Shown piece by piece: positions 8,160 through 16,346 of a DNA stretch of 49,186 nucleotides. The DNA comes from Silicimonas sp. (lineage in GTDB: Bacteria > Pseudomonadota > Alphaproteobacteria > Rhodobacterales > Rhodobacteraceae): the NCBI GenBank assembly GCA_022824315.1, contig JAJEAC010000075.1, forward strand, positions 1 to 49,186, in the 5' to 3' direction. A program made the position numbers and the translations under genes. The notes under the pieces are model-generated. The model had not been told where the DNA came from and ran no database searches. It was given only the letters and a program-made list of their open reading frames with translations. Every line of letters starts with the position of its first letter. Position 1 is the stretch's first letter.

Positions 8160-9033
8160 GCACGGCCTCCATCCGATTTGTATCGGGACGCCTGTCAAAT
8201 TCGACCGGTGGTCCGCCGGGGTGCTCGGGCACTAGAGCCGCGATCTTCCTCAGCGCCCTTGGTGGCCAGCCTCGGGGTGTTGGACGGCTGTCATGGGAAA
8301 TGTCCGACACCGCACCGTCGAAGACGTTGGCGGCATGGGCGCGAATGCCACGCGGCAGGTCCGGCCAGAAGGGATGATACCAAAGCGTCAGCAGCATCCG
8401 CTCATGATCAGTGGTGTTTGGATAGGCCGAATGTAGAATTCGGGCGTCGATGACAAGCACATCTCCCGGTTTGCTCGGAAGGGCAACCTCACCCTGGGCG
8501 CTCTGGTAAAGTTCGTGTCCCTCGTCCTCGACACGGGACAACCCGGCTTCGTGCGCCGTGATTGAGCCGTGCAGGCGGTGGCTTCGCAGATGTGAGCCCG
8601 GCAGCGCCCTTAGGCAGCCATTTGCGACGCTGGTCCGGCCTAGGTAGACCATCACACCGATCTGCTGCGGACGGGCATGATAGGAGGATCCGAGCGACCA
8701 TCCCCACCAGTCCTGATGCCAGAAGAGCGCCGGCGAATGGCCGGGCTTCGAGATCAGGAAACCGGATTGAAATCGCAGATCGGCAAGGCCCAGACCCGCG
8801 AGCCCGTTCAGAATCTCCGGAGCGGCAACAAGCTCTGCGTATCCCGGGTCCGTCGCGATGTTGATCAGAGAACCCTGCGAACGGTTTGCCGCCCGATGCG
8901 CTGCGCTCGCCCGCGCCACGTTTGCCGCGGAGATGCGGATCAGCCGGGCCACCAGATCGTCCGGCAACAGGCACGGGAGGTGGGCATAGCCTCGTGCCAG
9001 CAACTCCCTGCCCATCGGGACCTTCTCGCTCAT
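8152..9033 (-). CDS. PhyH-type Fe(II)/2-oxoglutarate dioxygenase
   Basis: A 293-residue phytanoyl-CoA dioxygenase-family protein. The iron facial triad is visible as H-x-D in ALFWHQDWWGW and the distal His in ARILHSAYPNT. The 2-oxoglutarate-binding Arg probably lies in TTDHERMLLTLWYH. The family hydroxylates a wide range of small molecules using O2 and 2-oxoglutarate. Start: the ATG at 9033 overlaps the preceding SDR stop as ATGA; a GTG at 9042 is possible but less likely. In the operon it sits between a broken dehydrogenase and GH31, so its substrate is probably the imported glycoside or its aglycone. Confidence 0.88.
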   Translation of the reverse strand: MSEKVPMGRELLARGYAHLPCLLPDDLVARLIRISAANVARASAAHRAANRSQGSLINIATDPGYAELVAAPEILNGLAGLGLADLRFQSGFLISKPGHSPALFWHQDWWGWSLGSSYHARPQQIGVMVYLGRTSVANGCLRALPGSHLRSHRLHGSITAHEAGLSRVEDEGHELYQSAQGEVALPSKPGDVLVIDARILHSAYPNTTDHERMLLTLWYHPFWPDLPRGIRAHAANVFDGAVSDISHDSRPTPRGWPPRALRKIAALVPEHPGGPPVEFDRRPDTNRMEAVRD

Positions 9034-9828
9034 CGCATGCACAGGGAGCCCCCGTCCACAATCTGCTCGGTACCGGTGACGACGCTCGCCGCGTCGGACA
9101 TGAGGAAAGCGATCGCGTCGGCGAATTCATCGGGCCGCGCCATGCGGCCGAGGATGTGTGCGTCGCCCTCCCTTGCCGTGACGGCCTCACCATCCTGCGG
9201 TTCGGCCAGCGCGTGGTCGGTGAAGGCGGTATCGACCCAGCCCGGGTTGACGGCGTTCACCCGGATGCCATGCGGGGCAAACCCGCCGCTCGTGGCCCGC
9301 ATCAGGTCCGGCACGGCGCCACTGCATGTATGCGGATGCTTCGGTCGCCCGCTGCTTGGGAAAGTGCCGTTGTGGAGCCTTCGAGCGCCGCCATGGTCAT
9401 GACGCAGGCCGGATAGTCGACCGAGGCGACGTGCCCCGAGGCCGAGGCCATATTGACGATCGCCCGCTCCTGGCCCTTCTCCAGCAGGGGCGGTCCGAAT
9501 GTTGCGGTCAAGAACATGGAACTGACACTTGTGTCCATCTCGCGGTTCCAGTCCGGAACATCCATCGGCGCGACGGTCGAGTGGTGGTTGATCCCGGCAA
9601 AGTTGCCCAACGCGTCGAGTGCGCCGAACGCACCGCGGATGCGGTCGGAGGTTGGTCGACCGTGTCAGGGTCGGTCAGGTCGACGGCCATAGAAAGGCCC
9701 TCGCCGTCCTCCGGTGCTTGTGGCCGAACGCGGTCCAGCACCGCCACTTCGCGACCGGCATCCCCAAACGATCGCGTTACCGCGCTGCCGATGCCGCTTG
9801 CGGCTCCGGTGTTCGCCGCCATGCGCAT
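9030..9828 (-). pseudogene. short-chain dehydrogenase/reductase, frameshifted and chimeric
   Basis: Three frames carry successive SDR pieces. The first has TGAASGIGSAVTRSF (cofactor glycine motif) and reads into MAVDLTDPDTVDQP. After a shift near 9655 the second reads GALDALGNFAGINHHST, NMASASGHVASVDYP and ends with HAVAPCRT and a stop near 9303. The third, from about 9314, reads APHGIRVNAVNPGWVDTAF through GTEQIVDGGSLCMR. Two problems go beyond single-base shifts. The catalytic Tyr-x-x-x-Lys is lost (YPACVMTMAAL has no Lys). The IRxxAVxP block occurs twice in succession, as if two SDR genes were fused. It sits between permease and dioxygenase with operon-like spacing, so an SDR was probably once part of this pathway. 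Confidence 0.82.
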
Positions 9829-9829
9829 G

Positions 9830-10876
9830 TCATCGCACCCGCGCGCCAGAAAATCGGTGCGCGATCATGGTCAGGATGATGACGAGGCCGAATATGAAGT
9901 CTGTCCAGTAGCCTGCAAAACCTGCGCCGACCGCGCCGGACGGGATCAGCGTGACGGTCATCGCTCCAAAGAACGCGCCAAAGATCGTGCCGACACCGCC
10001 CCAGGTCGGTGTGCCGCCGACAAAGAGTGCCGCGAGCGCAATCAGCAGATATGCCTTTCCGCTGGTCGGGAACCAGACCATGTTCGCCATCTGTACGAGC
10101 AATGCACCTGTAATTGCCGCCGCGACACCCGATACGACAAAGACGCTGACGCGAATGCGCTCGATGTTGATGCCCATTTCACGGGCGCTGTCTGTATTGT
10201 CTCCGACAAGCTGCACACGGTTGCCGAACCGATGATACTTGAAGAGCACATAGCAGAATGCCACCCAGACCAGCGACCAAATGAAGTGGTTCGGCACCCG
10301 CAGCGTCGTATCAAACAAGTGCCATTTTCCGACGAATAGCTTGTATCCGAAGCTGTTCATCGCCTCAGGCGCAGAGATGGTCCGACCTTGGGCGAGCAGG
10401 TTGACGATGCCGAGGATGAAGAAATTGAGACCGAGTGTCGCGACCAACGAGGAAATGCGCCCGTAGACGACGATCAATCCAATGCCAAGGCCGATCAGCG
10501 CTCCGAAGCCCATGGTCAGAAAGAACGCTGGTATCACGGGCACTCCCAGCACGACGGAGTACATGAACACTCCGCCGGCGGCGCCGACGACCGACGGAAA
10601 TGCCAAATCGAGCTCGCCCGAAACGATGACAAAGACCAAGGAGGTGGTCAGAAAGATCGTCGCCGGAACCGAAAACAGGAATGCATTGTAGAACAGCGGG
10701 TTGAGAAAAAGCGCCGGGTTGTTCACCGCGAAAAAGACCCAAACCAGGACAAGGGCCAGGAATGCGTTTAGCGCGCGACCGTTCTTGCGGTAAAAGAGCG
10801 TCCATCGGGATTGCTCAGTGCAGGGGTCCTCTGAAATGGCATCGGTCGTCGCGTCATTCGCAGTGTTCATTCTCAC
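9830..10876 (-). CDS. sugar ABC transporter permease (RbsC/FrcC family)
   Basis: A 348-residue, very hydrophobic inner-membrane protein of the carbohydrate uptake permease family (BPD_transp_2). Recognisable blocks are TTSLVFVIVSGELDLAFPSV, SSLVATLGLNFFILGIVN, RVQLVGDNTDSAREMGINIE (the cytoplasmic ATPase-contact loop) and LAALFVGGTPTWGG. The start overlaps the ATPase stop as ATGA. It forms a pore with the ATPase downstream of the binding protein gene 11738-12721. A single permease gene suggests a homodimer. Confidence 0.93.
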   Translation of the reverse strand: MRMNTANDATTDAISEDPCTEQSRWTLFYRKNGRALNAFLALVLVWVFFAVNNPALFLNPLFYNAFLFSVPATIFLTTSLVFVIVSGELDLAFPSVVGAAGGVFMYSVVLGVPVIPAFFLTMGFGALIGLGIGLIVVYGRISSLVATLGLNFFILGIVNLLAQGRTISAPEAMNSFGYKLFVGKWHLFDTTLRVPNHFIWSLVWVAFCYVLFKYHRFGNRVQLVGDNTDSAREMGINIERIRVSVFVVSGVAAAITGALLVQMANMVWFPTSGKAYLLIALAALFVGGTPTWGGVGTIFGAFFGAMTVTLIPSGAVGAGFAGYWTDFIFGLVIILTMIAHRFSGARVR

Positions 10877-11664
10877 CCCGGCTCCAATAGTGAACTCGTG
10901 TCTGCGCTGCCGGTTTCCGCGAGTTGGTGCATCATCTCGATCAGGTGATCGGCACCGGTGAAAGAGGACTTGGCACCTTCAAAGGCCTCAGTCCCACGGT
11001 CGATGACGAAAAACCGGTCGGCAATGTCCCAGACGTGATAGATGTTGTGCCCGATGAAGACCACGGTCCGACCCGAGGATTTGACCGCCTCCACGAAACG
11101 GAAGACCTTCTGGGTCTCGGTCAGCGACAGTGCTGTCGTCGGTTCATCCAGCACGATCACATCCGCCTGATTGTAGAGCGCGCGGGCAATCGCCACCCCC
11201 TGCCGCTCACCCCCTGAAAGCGTCCCAACCGTGCTTTCCGGGTTGAATACCTTCGAGGTGAAACCGATCTCGCGCATCAGCCTGTTGGCCTCGTCGATCT
11301 GCATTTGCACCCGCAGTAGACCGAAGGAATTCGTGATCTCGCGCCCCATGAAGATATTTGTCACTATGGAATGCTGCGGTGCCAGCGCGCGATCCTGGAA
11401 AACCGTTTCTATTCCTGCGTCGCGCGCAGCCGCGGGTGTCCAGGGCTTGCGAACCTTGCCTTTCACGATGATTTCGCCGTCATCGGGGTCGTGCACCCCG
11501 GCAAGGGTCTTGATCAGCGTCGACTTGCCTGCGCCATTGTCTCCGAGCAGCCCCAGAACCTCGCCGCGCCGGACGGTCATCGTGACGCCTGACAAGGCTT
11601 CGACCGATCCGAAACGCTTGACGATGCTGCGCAATTCGACGACCGGCTCTGATGCCGCGGACAT
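10873..11664 (-). CDS. sugar ABC transporter ATP-binding protein, single domain
   Basis: A 263-residue ABC ATPase with Walker A GDNGAGKST, Q-loop in GIETVFQDRALAPQ, signature LSGGERQ and Walker B VIVLDEPTTAL, plus the switch His in VVFIGHN. Unlike the double-domain RbsA type, only one nucleotide-binding domain is present, as in FrcA. I use the ATG at 11664 (MSAASEPVVELRS) with GGAG upstream; the open frame extends 34 codons further into a GC hairpin and is unlikely to be translated. It powers the sugar importer encoded with its neighbours. Confidence 0.93.
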   Translation of the reverse strand: MSAASEPVVELRSIVKRFGSVEALSGVTMTVRRGEVLGLLGDNGAGKSTLIKTLAGVHDPDDGEIIVKGKVRKPWTPAAARDAGIETVFQDRALAPQHSIVTNIFMGREITNSFGLLRVQMQIDEANRLMREIGFTSKVFNPESTVGTLSGGERQGVAIARALYNQADVIVLDEPTTALSLTETQKVFRFVEAVKSSGRTVVFIGHNIYHVWDIADRFFVIDRGTEAFEGAKSSFTGADHLIEMMHQLAETGSADTSSLLEPG

Positions 11665-11692
11665 GAGAGTGCTCCGGATTGGAACGTCTGGC

Positions 11693-11725
11693 CCCGGGCC
11701 GGTTTCAGAAGTCGGCCGGCCCGGG
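11693..11725 (-). other. intercistronic stem-loop after the sugar-binding protein gene
   Basis: CCCGGGCCGG at 11693-11702 is the perfect complement of CCGGCCCGGG at 11716-11725, giving a 10-bp all-GC stem with a 13-base loop. It lies between the binding protein stop (11738) and the ATPase start (11664) and no T-run follows. Such hairpins typically protect the upstream binding-protein mRNA or attenuate downstream transport genes. Confidence 0.75.
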
Positions 11726-11737
11726 TGAAATCTTGCG

Positions 11738-12721
11738 CTAGCGGACGCCCTGTTCGGCGAGGGCAACCACGTCCTTGTAGTTGTCTGCCGTCACGAAGCC
11801 GGCGCCGGTGTCCACGTTGAGCGGTCCCAGCTTGTAGACCAGCTGCTGGCAGAGCGACAGAACCGGAAGGTATCCCTGCTGGTAGGGCTGCTGGTCTGCT
11901 GTCACCGTCACATACCCGCCGTCGAACGCGGTCATGACGCCTTGACCAAGGTCGAAGCCGACCGCCATGATATCGCCGGGACCCTTGCCAACTGCATCCA
12001 TGAACACCGGTGCCGCGGCCAGCCACGGGCCGCCGGGATAGCCGATGAGCTTGGTGTCGGGGTTGGCGATCAGGGTCGAGGTCAGAACCGGGATTTGCAG
12101 CATCTGGTCGGCAGAAGCGCCTTCGGCCTCTTGCAGCTTGATGACCTTCATGCCGAACTCTTCCAGCACGTCCACGAGGCCGAGTTCACGCTGGGCGCGG
12201 TTTTCGCTTTCCCATCGGCTCATGACGATGGCTGTATCACCAGGCTGCAACCTGTCGCCCGCAAGACGCAGGGTCTCGGCGCCGAGGTTCCGTCCCTGCT
12301 GGTAAAGAGTGGCCCCGACGTACCCCGACCCGAAGGCCGCACGTACTTCCGGCACGTCCACGTTCATGTACATCATCGGAATTCCCGCAGCAGCGGCCTC
12401 GGCCGCCAAAGGCATGATCGCGTCATCTCCCGGGTGCCCCATCATTGCGATGCCGTCGGGTACCTGGCTGATCGCCTCGCGCAACTGGGTGACCATCTTG
12501 TCGAAATCCCAATCCGAATAGATGATTTGGACATTTGCGCCGGTGTCTTCGGCCGCCTGCAATGCGCCGCGATCAATGATCGAGTTGAATGCACCGCCGG
12601 CCGGACCGCCCGAGAACAGCCGGATCGTTTGTCCTGAACACCAGTCACCTGCCCAGGCTGTCCCGATACTCATCGCAAGGCCAGATACGGCCAGAATTAC
12701 TGAATTACGGAACTCACGCAT
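11738..12721 (-). CDS. periplasmic sugar-binding protein of the ABC importer
   Basis: A 327-residue type I periplasmic binding protein. The signal peptide MREFRNSVILAVSGLAMSIG ends with TAWA before GDWCSG. The start at 12721 has GGAGG six bases upstream; an upstream extension would run through the promoter and operator. Internal features such as GIAMMGHPGDDAIMPLAAEA and IMAVGFDLGQGVMTAF match the carbohydrate-binding (Peripla_BP_4) family. It is the first gene of the minus arm and lies 32 bases from a LacI-type palindrome. The ligand is unknown; the two glycosidases in the regulon suggest an alpha-glucoside. Confidence 0.93.
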   Translation of the reverse strand: MREFRNSVILAVSGLAMSIGTAWAGDWCSGQTIRLFSGGPAGGAFNSIIDRGALQAAEDTGANVQIIYSDWDFDKMVTQLREAISQVPDGIAMMGHPGDDAIMPLAAEAAAAGIPMMYMNVDVPEVRAAFGSGYVGATLYQQGRNLGAETLRLAGDRLQPGDTAIVMSRWESENRAQRELGLVDVLEEFGMKVIKLQEAEGASADQMLQIPVLTSTLIANPDTKLIGYPGGPWLAAAPVFMDAVGKGPGDIMAVGFDLGQGVMTAFDGGYVTVTADQQPYQQGYLPVLSLCQQLVYKLGPLNVDTGAGFVTADNYKDVVALAEQGVR

Positions 12722-12752
12722 ATTTTCCTCCCTGAAGCTCTTTGCGTCAAAA

Positions 12753-12770
12753 CCCAAAAACGTTTTTGGG
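12753..12770. promoter_or_regulatory. LacI-family operator, minus-arm side
   Basis: CCCAAAAACGTTTTTGGG is a perfect 18-bp palindrome with the central CG typical of LacI/GalR operators. It lies 32 bases upstream of the binding-protein start. Its core is repeated 117 bases away in front of the plus arm. Confidence 0.85.
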
Positions 12771-12871
12771 CTTCTCGTGGAAGAGTTGCGAATTTATGCC
12801 GACCGGTCAAGGTTTTTCGCGATTCTGCCCTCGGAATCGGCGAATTTCCTGCGGAATTCTTGACCGTTCTC

Positions 12872-12885
12872 CAAAAACGTTTTTG
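12872..12885. promoter_or_regulatory. LacI-family operator, plus-arm side
   Basis: CAAAAACGTTTTTG is a perfect 14-bp palindrome identical to the core of the site at 12753-12770. It lies 28 bases upstream of the GH13 GTG start. Centre-to-centre spacing of the two sites is 117 bp, compatible with independent promoter blocking or looping by the LacI protein encoded at 14484. Confidence 0.85.
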
Positions 12886-12912
12886 AATGTGGCGGCATTG
12901 CCGGAGACGACC

Positions 12913-14484
12913 GTGACGACAGAACGCCGTGAAGAGCACGCAGAATGGTGGCGAGGGGCCTGCATTTACGAAGTTTACCTGCGCAGCTTCAAGGATTCCG
13001 ATGACGACGGCGAGGGCGATCTGAGGGGGCTCCTGAGCCGGATGGACTATCTCGCAGGGCTCGGGATCGACGCGATCTGGATCACGCCGTTCTTTCCCTC
13101 CCCGATGCACGATTCGGGCTACGACGTTTCCGACTACCGACAGGTCGATCCGCGATTTGGAACGCTGGAGGACTTTCGCGCGGTTGTACAGGCGGCGCAT
13201 GGCCAGGGGTTAAGGGTCGTCATCGACCAGGTCTATTCGCACAGTTCGAACCAGCATCCATGGTTCGTCGAAAGCCGCTCGGGCAAGGAATGCGAAAAGT
13301 CGGACTGGTATGTCTGGGCCGATGCGAAGGCCGACGGCGGCCTGCCCAACAACTGGCTCGCGCGGTTTGGCGGAGTCGCGTGGGAATGGGCGCCTGAACG
13401 GCGTCAGTACTATCTGCACAATTTCCTGGTCGAGCAGCCCGACCTGAACCTGCACAACATGGAGGTGCAGGACGAAGTGCTTGATATCATGAAATTCTGG
13501 TTCGACCTGGGTGTCGACGGTCTGCGGCTGGACGTCGCCAACTTCTTCATGCACGATCCTGCGCTGCGGGATAACCCTGCGCAGGACATCGACGACGTGC
13601 CAGCCAATCCGTATTACATGCAGCAAAGGCTCTACGACCGTTCGCGACCGGAAAACCTGCCGTTTCTCGAGCGCATGCGCGCTCTCGCCGGGGACCGGAT
13701 GCTGCTGGCCGAGATCTCCTGCGACTGGCAGGTGGAGCGCATGTCCGAGTACACGACGCCTGACAGGCTGCACACCGCGTACAGCTTCGCCCTGCTTGCT
13801 CCCGAGTTGAACGGTTCGGCCATCGCAACCACGGTTCTGGATGCAGGCAAAGGTCATGGCTGGCCGACCTGGGCGTTTTCAAACCACGATGTCTTCCGTG
13901 TGGCCAGCCGGTGGGGCGCCGAGGACAATCCGGCAAGGGTGACGATGCTGCATGCACTTCTGCTTTGTCTTCGCGGCACCGTCATCCTCTACCAGGGAGA
14001 AGAACTGGGGCTGCCGCATTCGCGCGTACCGCGTGAAGCGATCCAGGACCCCGAAGGCATCCGGTTCTGGCCGCACGATCGAGGACGCGACGGTGCGCGC
14101 ACTCCCTTTCCCTGGGACAGCACGGACCAGCTCGGGTTTTCGAAGAATGCGAGCACTTGGCTGCCCTGCGAACCGTCCCATGCTGCGCTTTCGGTTGCTC
14201 GGCAGGACGGCTTGAGCGGGTCGATCCTGGAAAATTGCCGCGCGCTGATTGCGTTGCGCCGCGCGAGCGCGGCCTTGCGATATGGATCGTTCGAACCGGC
14301 AGAGCACGAGAAGGACTGGCTTGTCTTTTTCCGCGCTCACGGGGAACAAAGGATCATGTGCGCATTCAATTTCTCGGGCTCCCCCCGGCGTGTTCCATGG
14401 CACGACCGAGTGACCGTGCTTTCGGGCGAACTTCATGAGGCCGCGTTGCCTGCGCATGGCTACGTGATCGCAGAGGAAGACTGA
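12913..14484 (+). CDS. GH13 alpha-glucosidase
   Basis: A 523-residue glycoside hydrolase family 13 exo-alpha-glucosidase (oligo-1,6-glucosidase/AglA type). The barrel motifs are intact: DAIWITPFFPSP, DSGYDVSDY, VVIDQVYSHSS, nucleophile Asp about 207 in GLRLDVANFF, acid/base Glu about 267 in LLAEISCDW, and Asp about 326 in WAFSNHD. It has no signal peptide and so is cytoplasmic. I choose the GTG at 12913 with GGAG upstream; the frame extends upstream but would cross both operators. It is the first gene of the plus arm and its TGA overlaps the LacI ATG. It probably hydrolyses the imported alpha-glucoside together with the GH31 enzyme. Confidence 0.93.
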   Translation: MTTERREEHAEWWRGACIYEVYLRSFKDSDDDGEGDLRGLLSRMDYLAGLGIDAIWITPFFPSPMHDSGYDVSDYRQVDPRFGTLEDFRAVVQAAHGQGLRVVIDQVYSHSSNQHPWFVESRSGKECEKSDWYVWADAKADGGLPNNWLARFGGVAWEWAPERRQYYLHNFLVEQPDLNLHNMEVQDEVLDIMKFWFDLGVDGLRLDVANFFMHDPALRDNPAQDIDDVPANPYYMQQRLYDRSRPENLPFLERMRALAGDRMLLAEISCDWQVERMSEYTTPDRLHTAYSFALLAPELNGSAIATTVLDAGKGHGWPTWAFSNHDVFRVASRWGAEDNPARVTMLHALLLCLRGTVILYQGEELGLPHSRVPREAIQDPEGIRFWPHDRGRDGARTPFPWDSTDQLGFSKNASTWLPCEPSHAALSVARQDGLSGSILENCRALIALRRASAALRYGSFEPAEHEKDWLVFFRAHGEQRIMCAFNFSGSPRRVPWHDRVTVLSGELHEAALPAHGYVIAEED

Positions 14485-15524
14485 TGGGCGAACCTGCCAG
14501 ACGACTGGGGATCAGGGACGTGGCCGAACAGACAGGTCTTTCGGTCTCGACCGTCAGCCGCGCGCTCAACGGGTACTCTGACGTCAAGCTCGAAACCCGC
14601 CGCAAGGTGGAGGCCGTTGCAGAGAAACTTGGCTACCGTGCGAGTTTCGCGGCATCGAGCCTGCGATCGCAGCAAACCAACACTGTGACCTTCATGGTCT
14701 CGAAGCCCTGGACCAAGTTCGTTGACCCGTTCTTCCTAAGCCTTCTCGACGGCGTTGAACTCTCGCTGCAGGCCCAGGGCTATGCGCTTCAGATCATCAT
14801 GGCGCGGGAATATGAGACCGAGTTCGAGATCATTCGCAATTCCGTCGAGCGAGGCCGCTGCGACGGGCTCCTGTTCGGGCGCACCCGGCCCGAGGACGAG
14901 CGGATCGAATGGCTGCAGGAGCGCGGTTTTCCGTTCGTCACCGTCGGACGAACGGACAAGTCCGATCACGATTGGGTCGACGTGGACCACTACAAGATCG
15001 GGTATCAGGCGACCGAACGGTTGATCCGGCTTGGCCATGCCCGCATTGCACATTTGACGACGCCGCTCAGGTACGCCTATTCAATTCATGCCTTGCGCGG
15101 CTACCGTGATGCGCTGGACGCGCATGGCATAGGGCACGATCCCGCGCTCGAGATTGAATGTTACCTGTCGCGGAAGACGGGCGCGGATGCCGTGACCGAG
15201 CTGATTACCCGGGGTGTCGGTCCGACCGCGATTTTCTGCGGCAACGACGTGATCGCCCTTTCGGCAATGGAGGCCATGCGCCAGTTCGGGATCCGGCCTG
15301 GCCCGGACATGGCGTTGATCGGCTGCGATGACATACCCGTGGCGGCCCATGTCGGGATGGGTCTTACGACGTTTCGCCAGGATCTTGACGCGCTCGGGAT
15401 GCGACTGGGGCGCATGATGGTCGCGAAGCTCGGTGGCGACGCCGGACCCCATCAGCAGTTGATCGACGCGGAATTGATCCTGCGCGGCACCGACCTGCCA
15501 TTGTCCGGAGGACGCGCAGAATGA
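14484..15524 (+). CDS. LacI-family transcriptional regulator
   Basis: A 346-residue LacI/GalR regulator. The helix-turn-helix and hinge are at the N-terminus (IRDVAEQTGLSVSTVSRALN, then RKVEAVAEKLGYRAS), followed by a periplasmic-binding-protein-like effector domain ending ALIGCDDIPVAAHVGMGLTT and LILRGTDLPL. The start overlaps the GH13 stop (TGATG) and the stop overlaps the next gene by ATGA, so the regulator is made with the catabolic operon. It is the natural candidate to bind the two palindromes between 12753 and 12885 and to be released by the transported sugar or a breakdown product. Confidence 0.95.
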   Translation: MGEPARRLGIRDVAEQTGLSVSTVSRALNGYSDVKLETRRKVEAVAEKLGYRASFAASSLRSQQTNTVTFMVSKPWTKFVDPFFLSLLDGVELSLQAQGYALQIIMAREYETEFEIIRNSVERGRCDGLLFGRTRPEDERIEWLQERGFPFVTVGRTDKSDHDWVDVDHYKIGYQATERLIRLGHARIAHLTTPLRYAYSIHALRGYRDALDAHGIGHDPALEIECYLSRKTGADAVTELITRGVGPTAIFCGNDVIALSAMEAMRQFGIRPGPDMALIGCDDIPVAAHVGMGLTTFRQDLDALGMRLGRMMVAKLGGDAGPHQQLIDAELILRGTDLPLSGGRAE

Positions 15525-16309
15525 AGATGACGGTCAAGGACCTGATCGACCACAAGGGAAAGGGTCAGCTTGCCGAACTCAACGTGGCCTCGGTTGAACA
15601 CGCCCTTGCTGCCGAGGCTGCCGGGATCGAGATCATCGTATCAGGCCGCAAGCATGCCCGCGACGATTTCCGCGCTGCCGCCCCGAACACGCATTTCACG
15701 TTCGGCTTGATCTACGGCGAATGCGCCAATGCCGACGAGGCCAGGCGCGCGGCCTTCGAGGCAATGGAGGCTGGAGCCGACAGTGTCTATTGTCCGATGC
15801 ACTACGACGTGATCGAAGCCATGGCGAAAGAGGCGATACCCGTTGTCGGACACATCGGCTTCATGCCGCAAAAGGCCCGGTGGACCGGCTACGCGGCACG
15901 CGGCAAAACGGCAGAAGATGCCCTTGCCATCTTGAACGACGCCCGACGCTATCAGGACGCGGGCGCCTTTGCGGTCGAGATCGAAATCGTGCCGCCAGCG
16001 GTCGCGGCGGCGATTTCCCGGCGGACGTCACTCGTCGTGATTTCCATGGGCTCGGGCGCGGGCTGCGATGTCCAGTACCTGTTTTCGGTCGATATCCTCG
16101 GCGAGACGGAAGGTCACGTGCCTCGCCATGCCCGGGTCTACAGGGACTTCCGGGCCGAATACGCGCGGCTGCAACAGGACCGCGTGGCAGCGTTCTCCGA
16201 GTTCAGGCGCGATGTGGGTTCGGGGTCGTTTCCGGACGAGAGCGAACTGGTCCAGATCTCCGACGAAGAGTTGAACAAGTTCGAAACTGCACTGGAAAAC
16301 TGGAGCTAG
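15521..16309 (+). CDS. PanB-like (ketopantoate hydroxymethyltransferase fold) protein, atypical active site
   Basis: A 262-residue protein that aligns along its length with PanB, the enzyme that adds a hydroxymethyl group from methylene-tetrahydrofolate to ketoisovalerate. Conserved landmarks are IPVVGHIGFMPQ (His 111), the AEDAL segment, EIEIVPPAVAAAI (Glu 155, the PanB general base position) and GHVPRHARVYRDF. The metal- and substrate-binding positions are changed: the GDSLGM motif is replaced by VSGRKH near 40-45, the ADLPF Asp by FGLIYG near 61-66, and KIEGG by VYCPMH near 89-94. Real pantothenate synthesis is therefore unlikely. It is locked in the sugar operon by ATGA overlap with lacI, so it presumably acts on a sugar-derived compound or C1 unit. 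Confidence 0.75.
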   Translation: MKMTVKDLIDHKGKGQLAELNVASVEHALAAEAAGIEIIVSGRKHARDDFRAAAPNTHFTFGLIYGECANADEARRAAFEAMEAGADSVYCPMHYDVIEAMAKEAIPVVGHIGFMPQKARWTGYAARGKTAEDALAILNDARRYQDAGAFAVEIEIVPPAVAAAISRRTSLVVISMGSGAGCDVQYLFSVDILGETEGHVPRHARVYRDFRAEYARLQQDRVAAFSEFRRDVGSGSFPDESELVQISDEELNKFETALENWS

Positions 16310-16346
16310 CCGAACCTTGGACCCGGTACGATTGATAACGTTTCCC

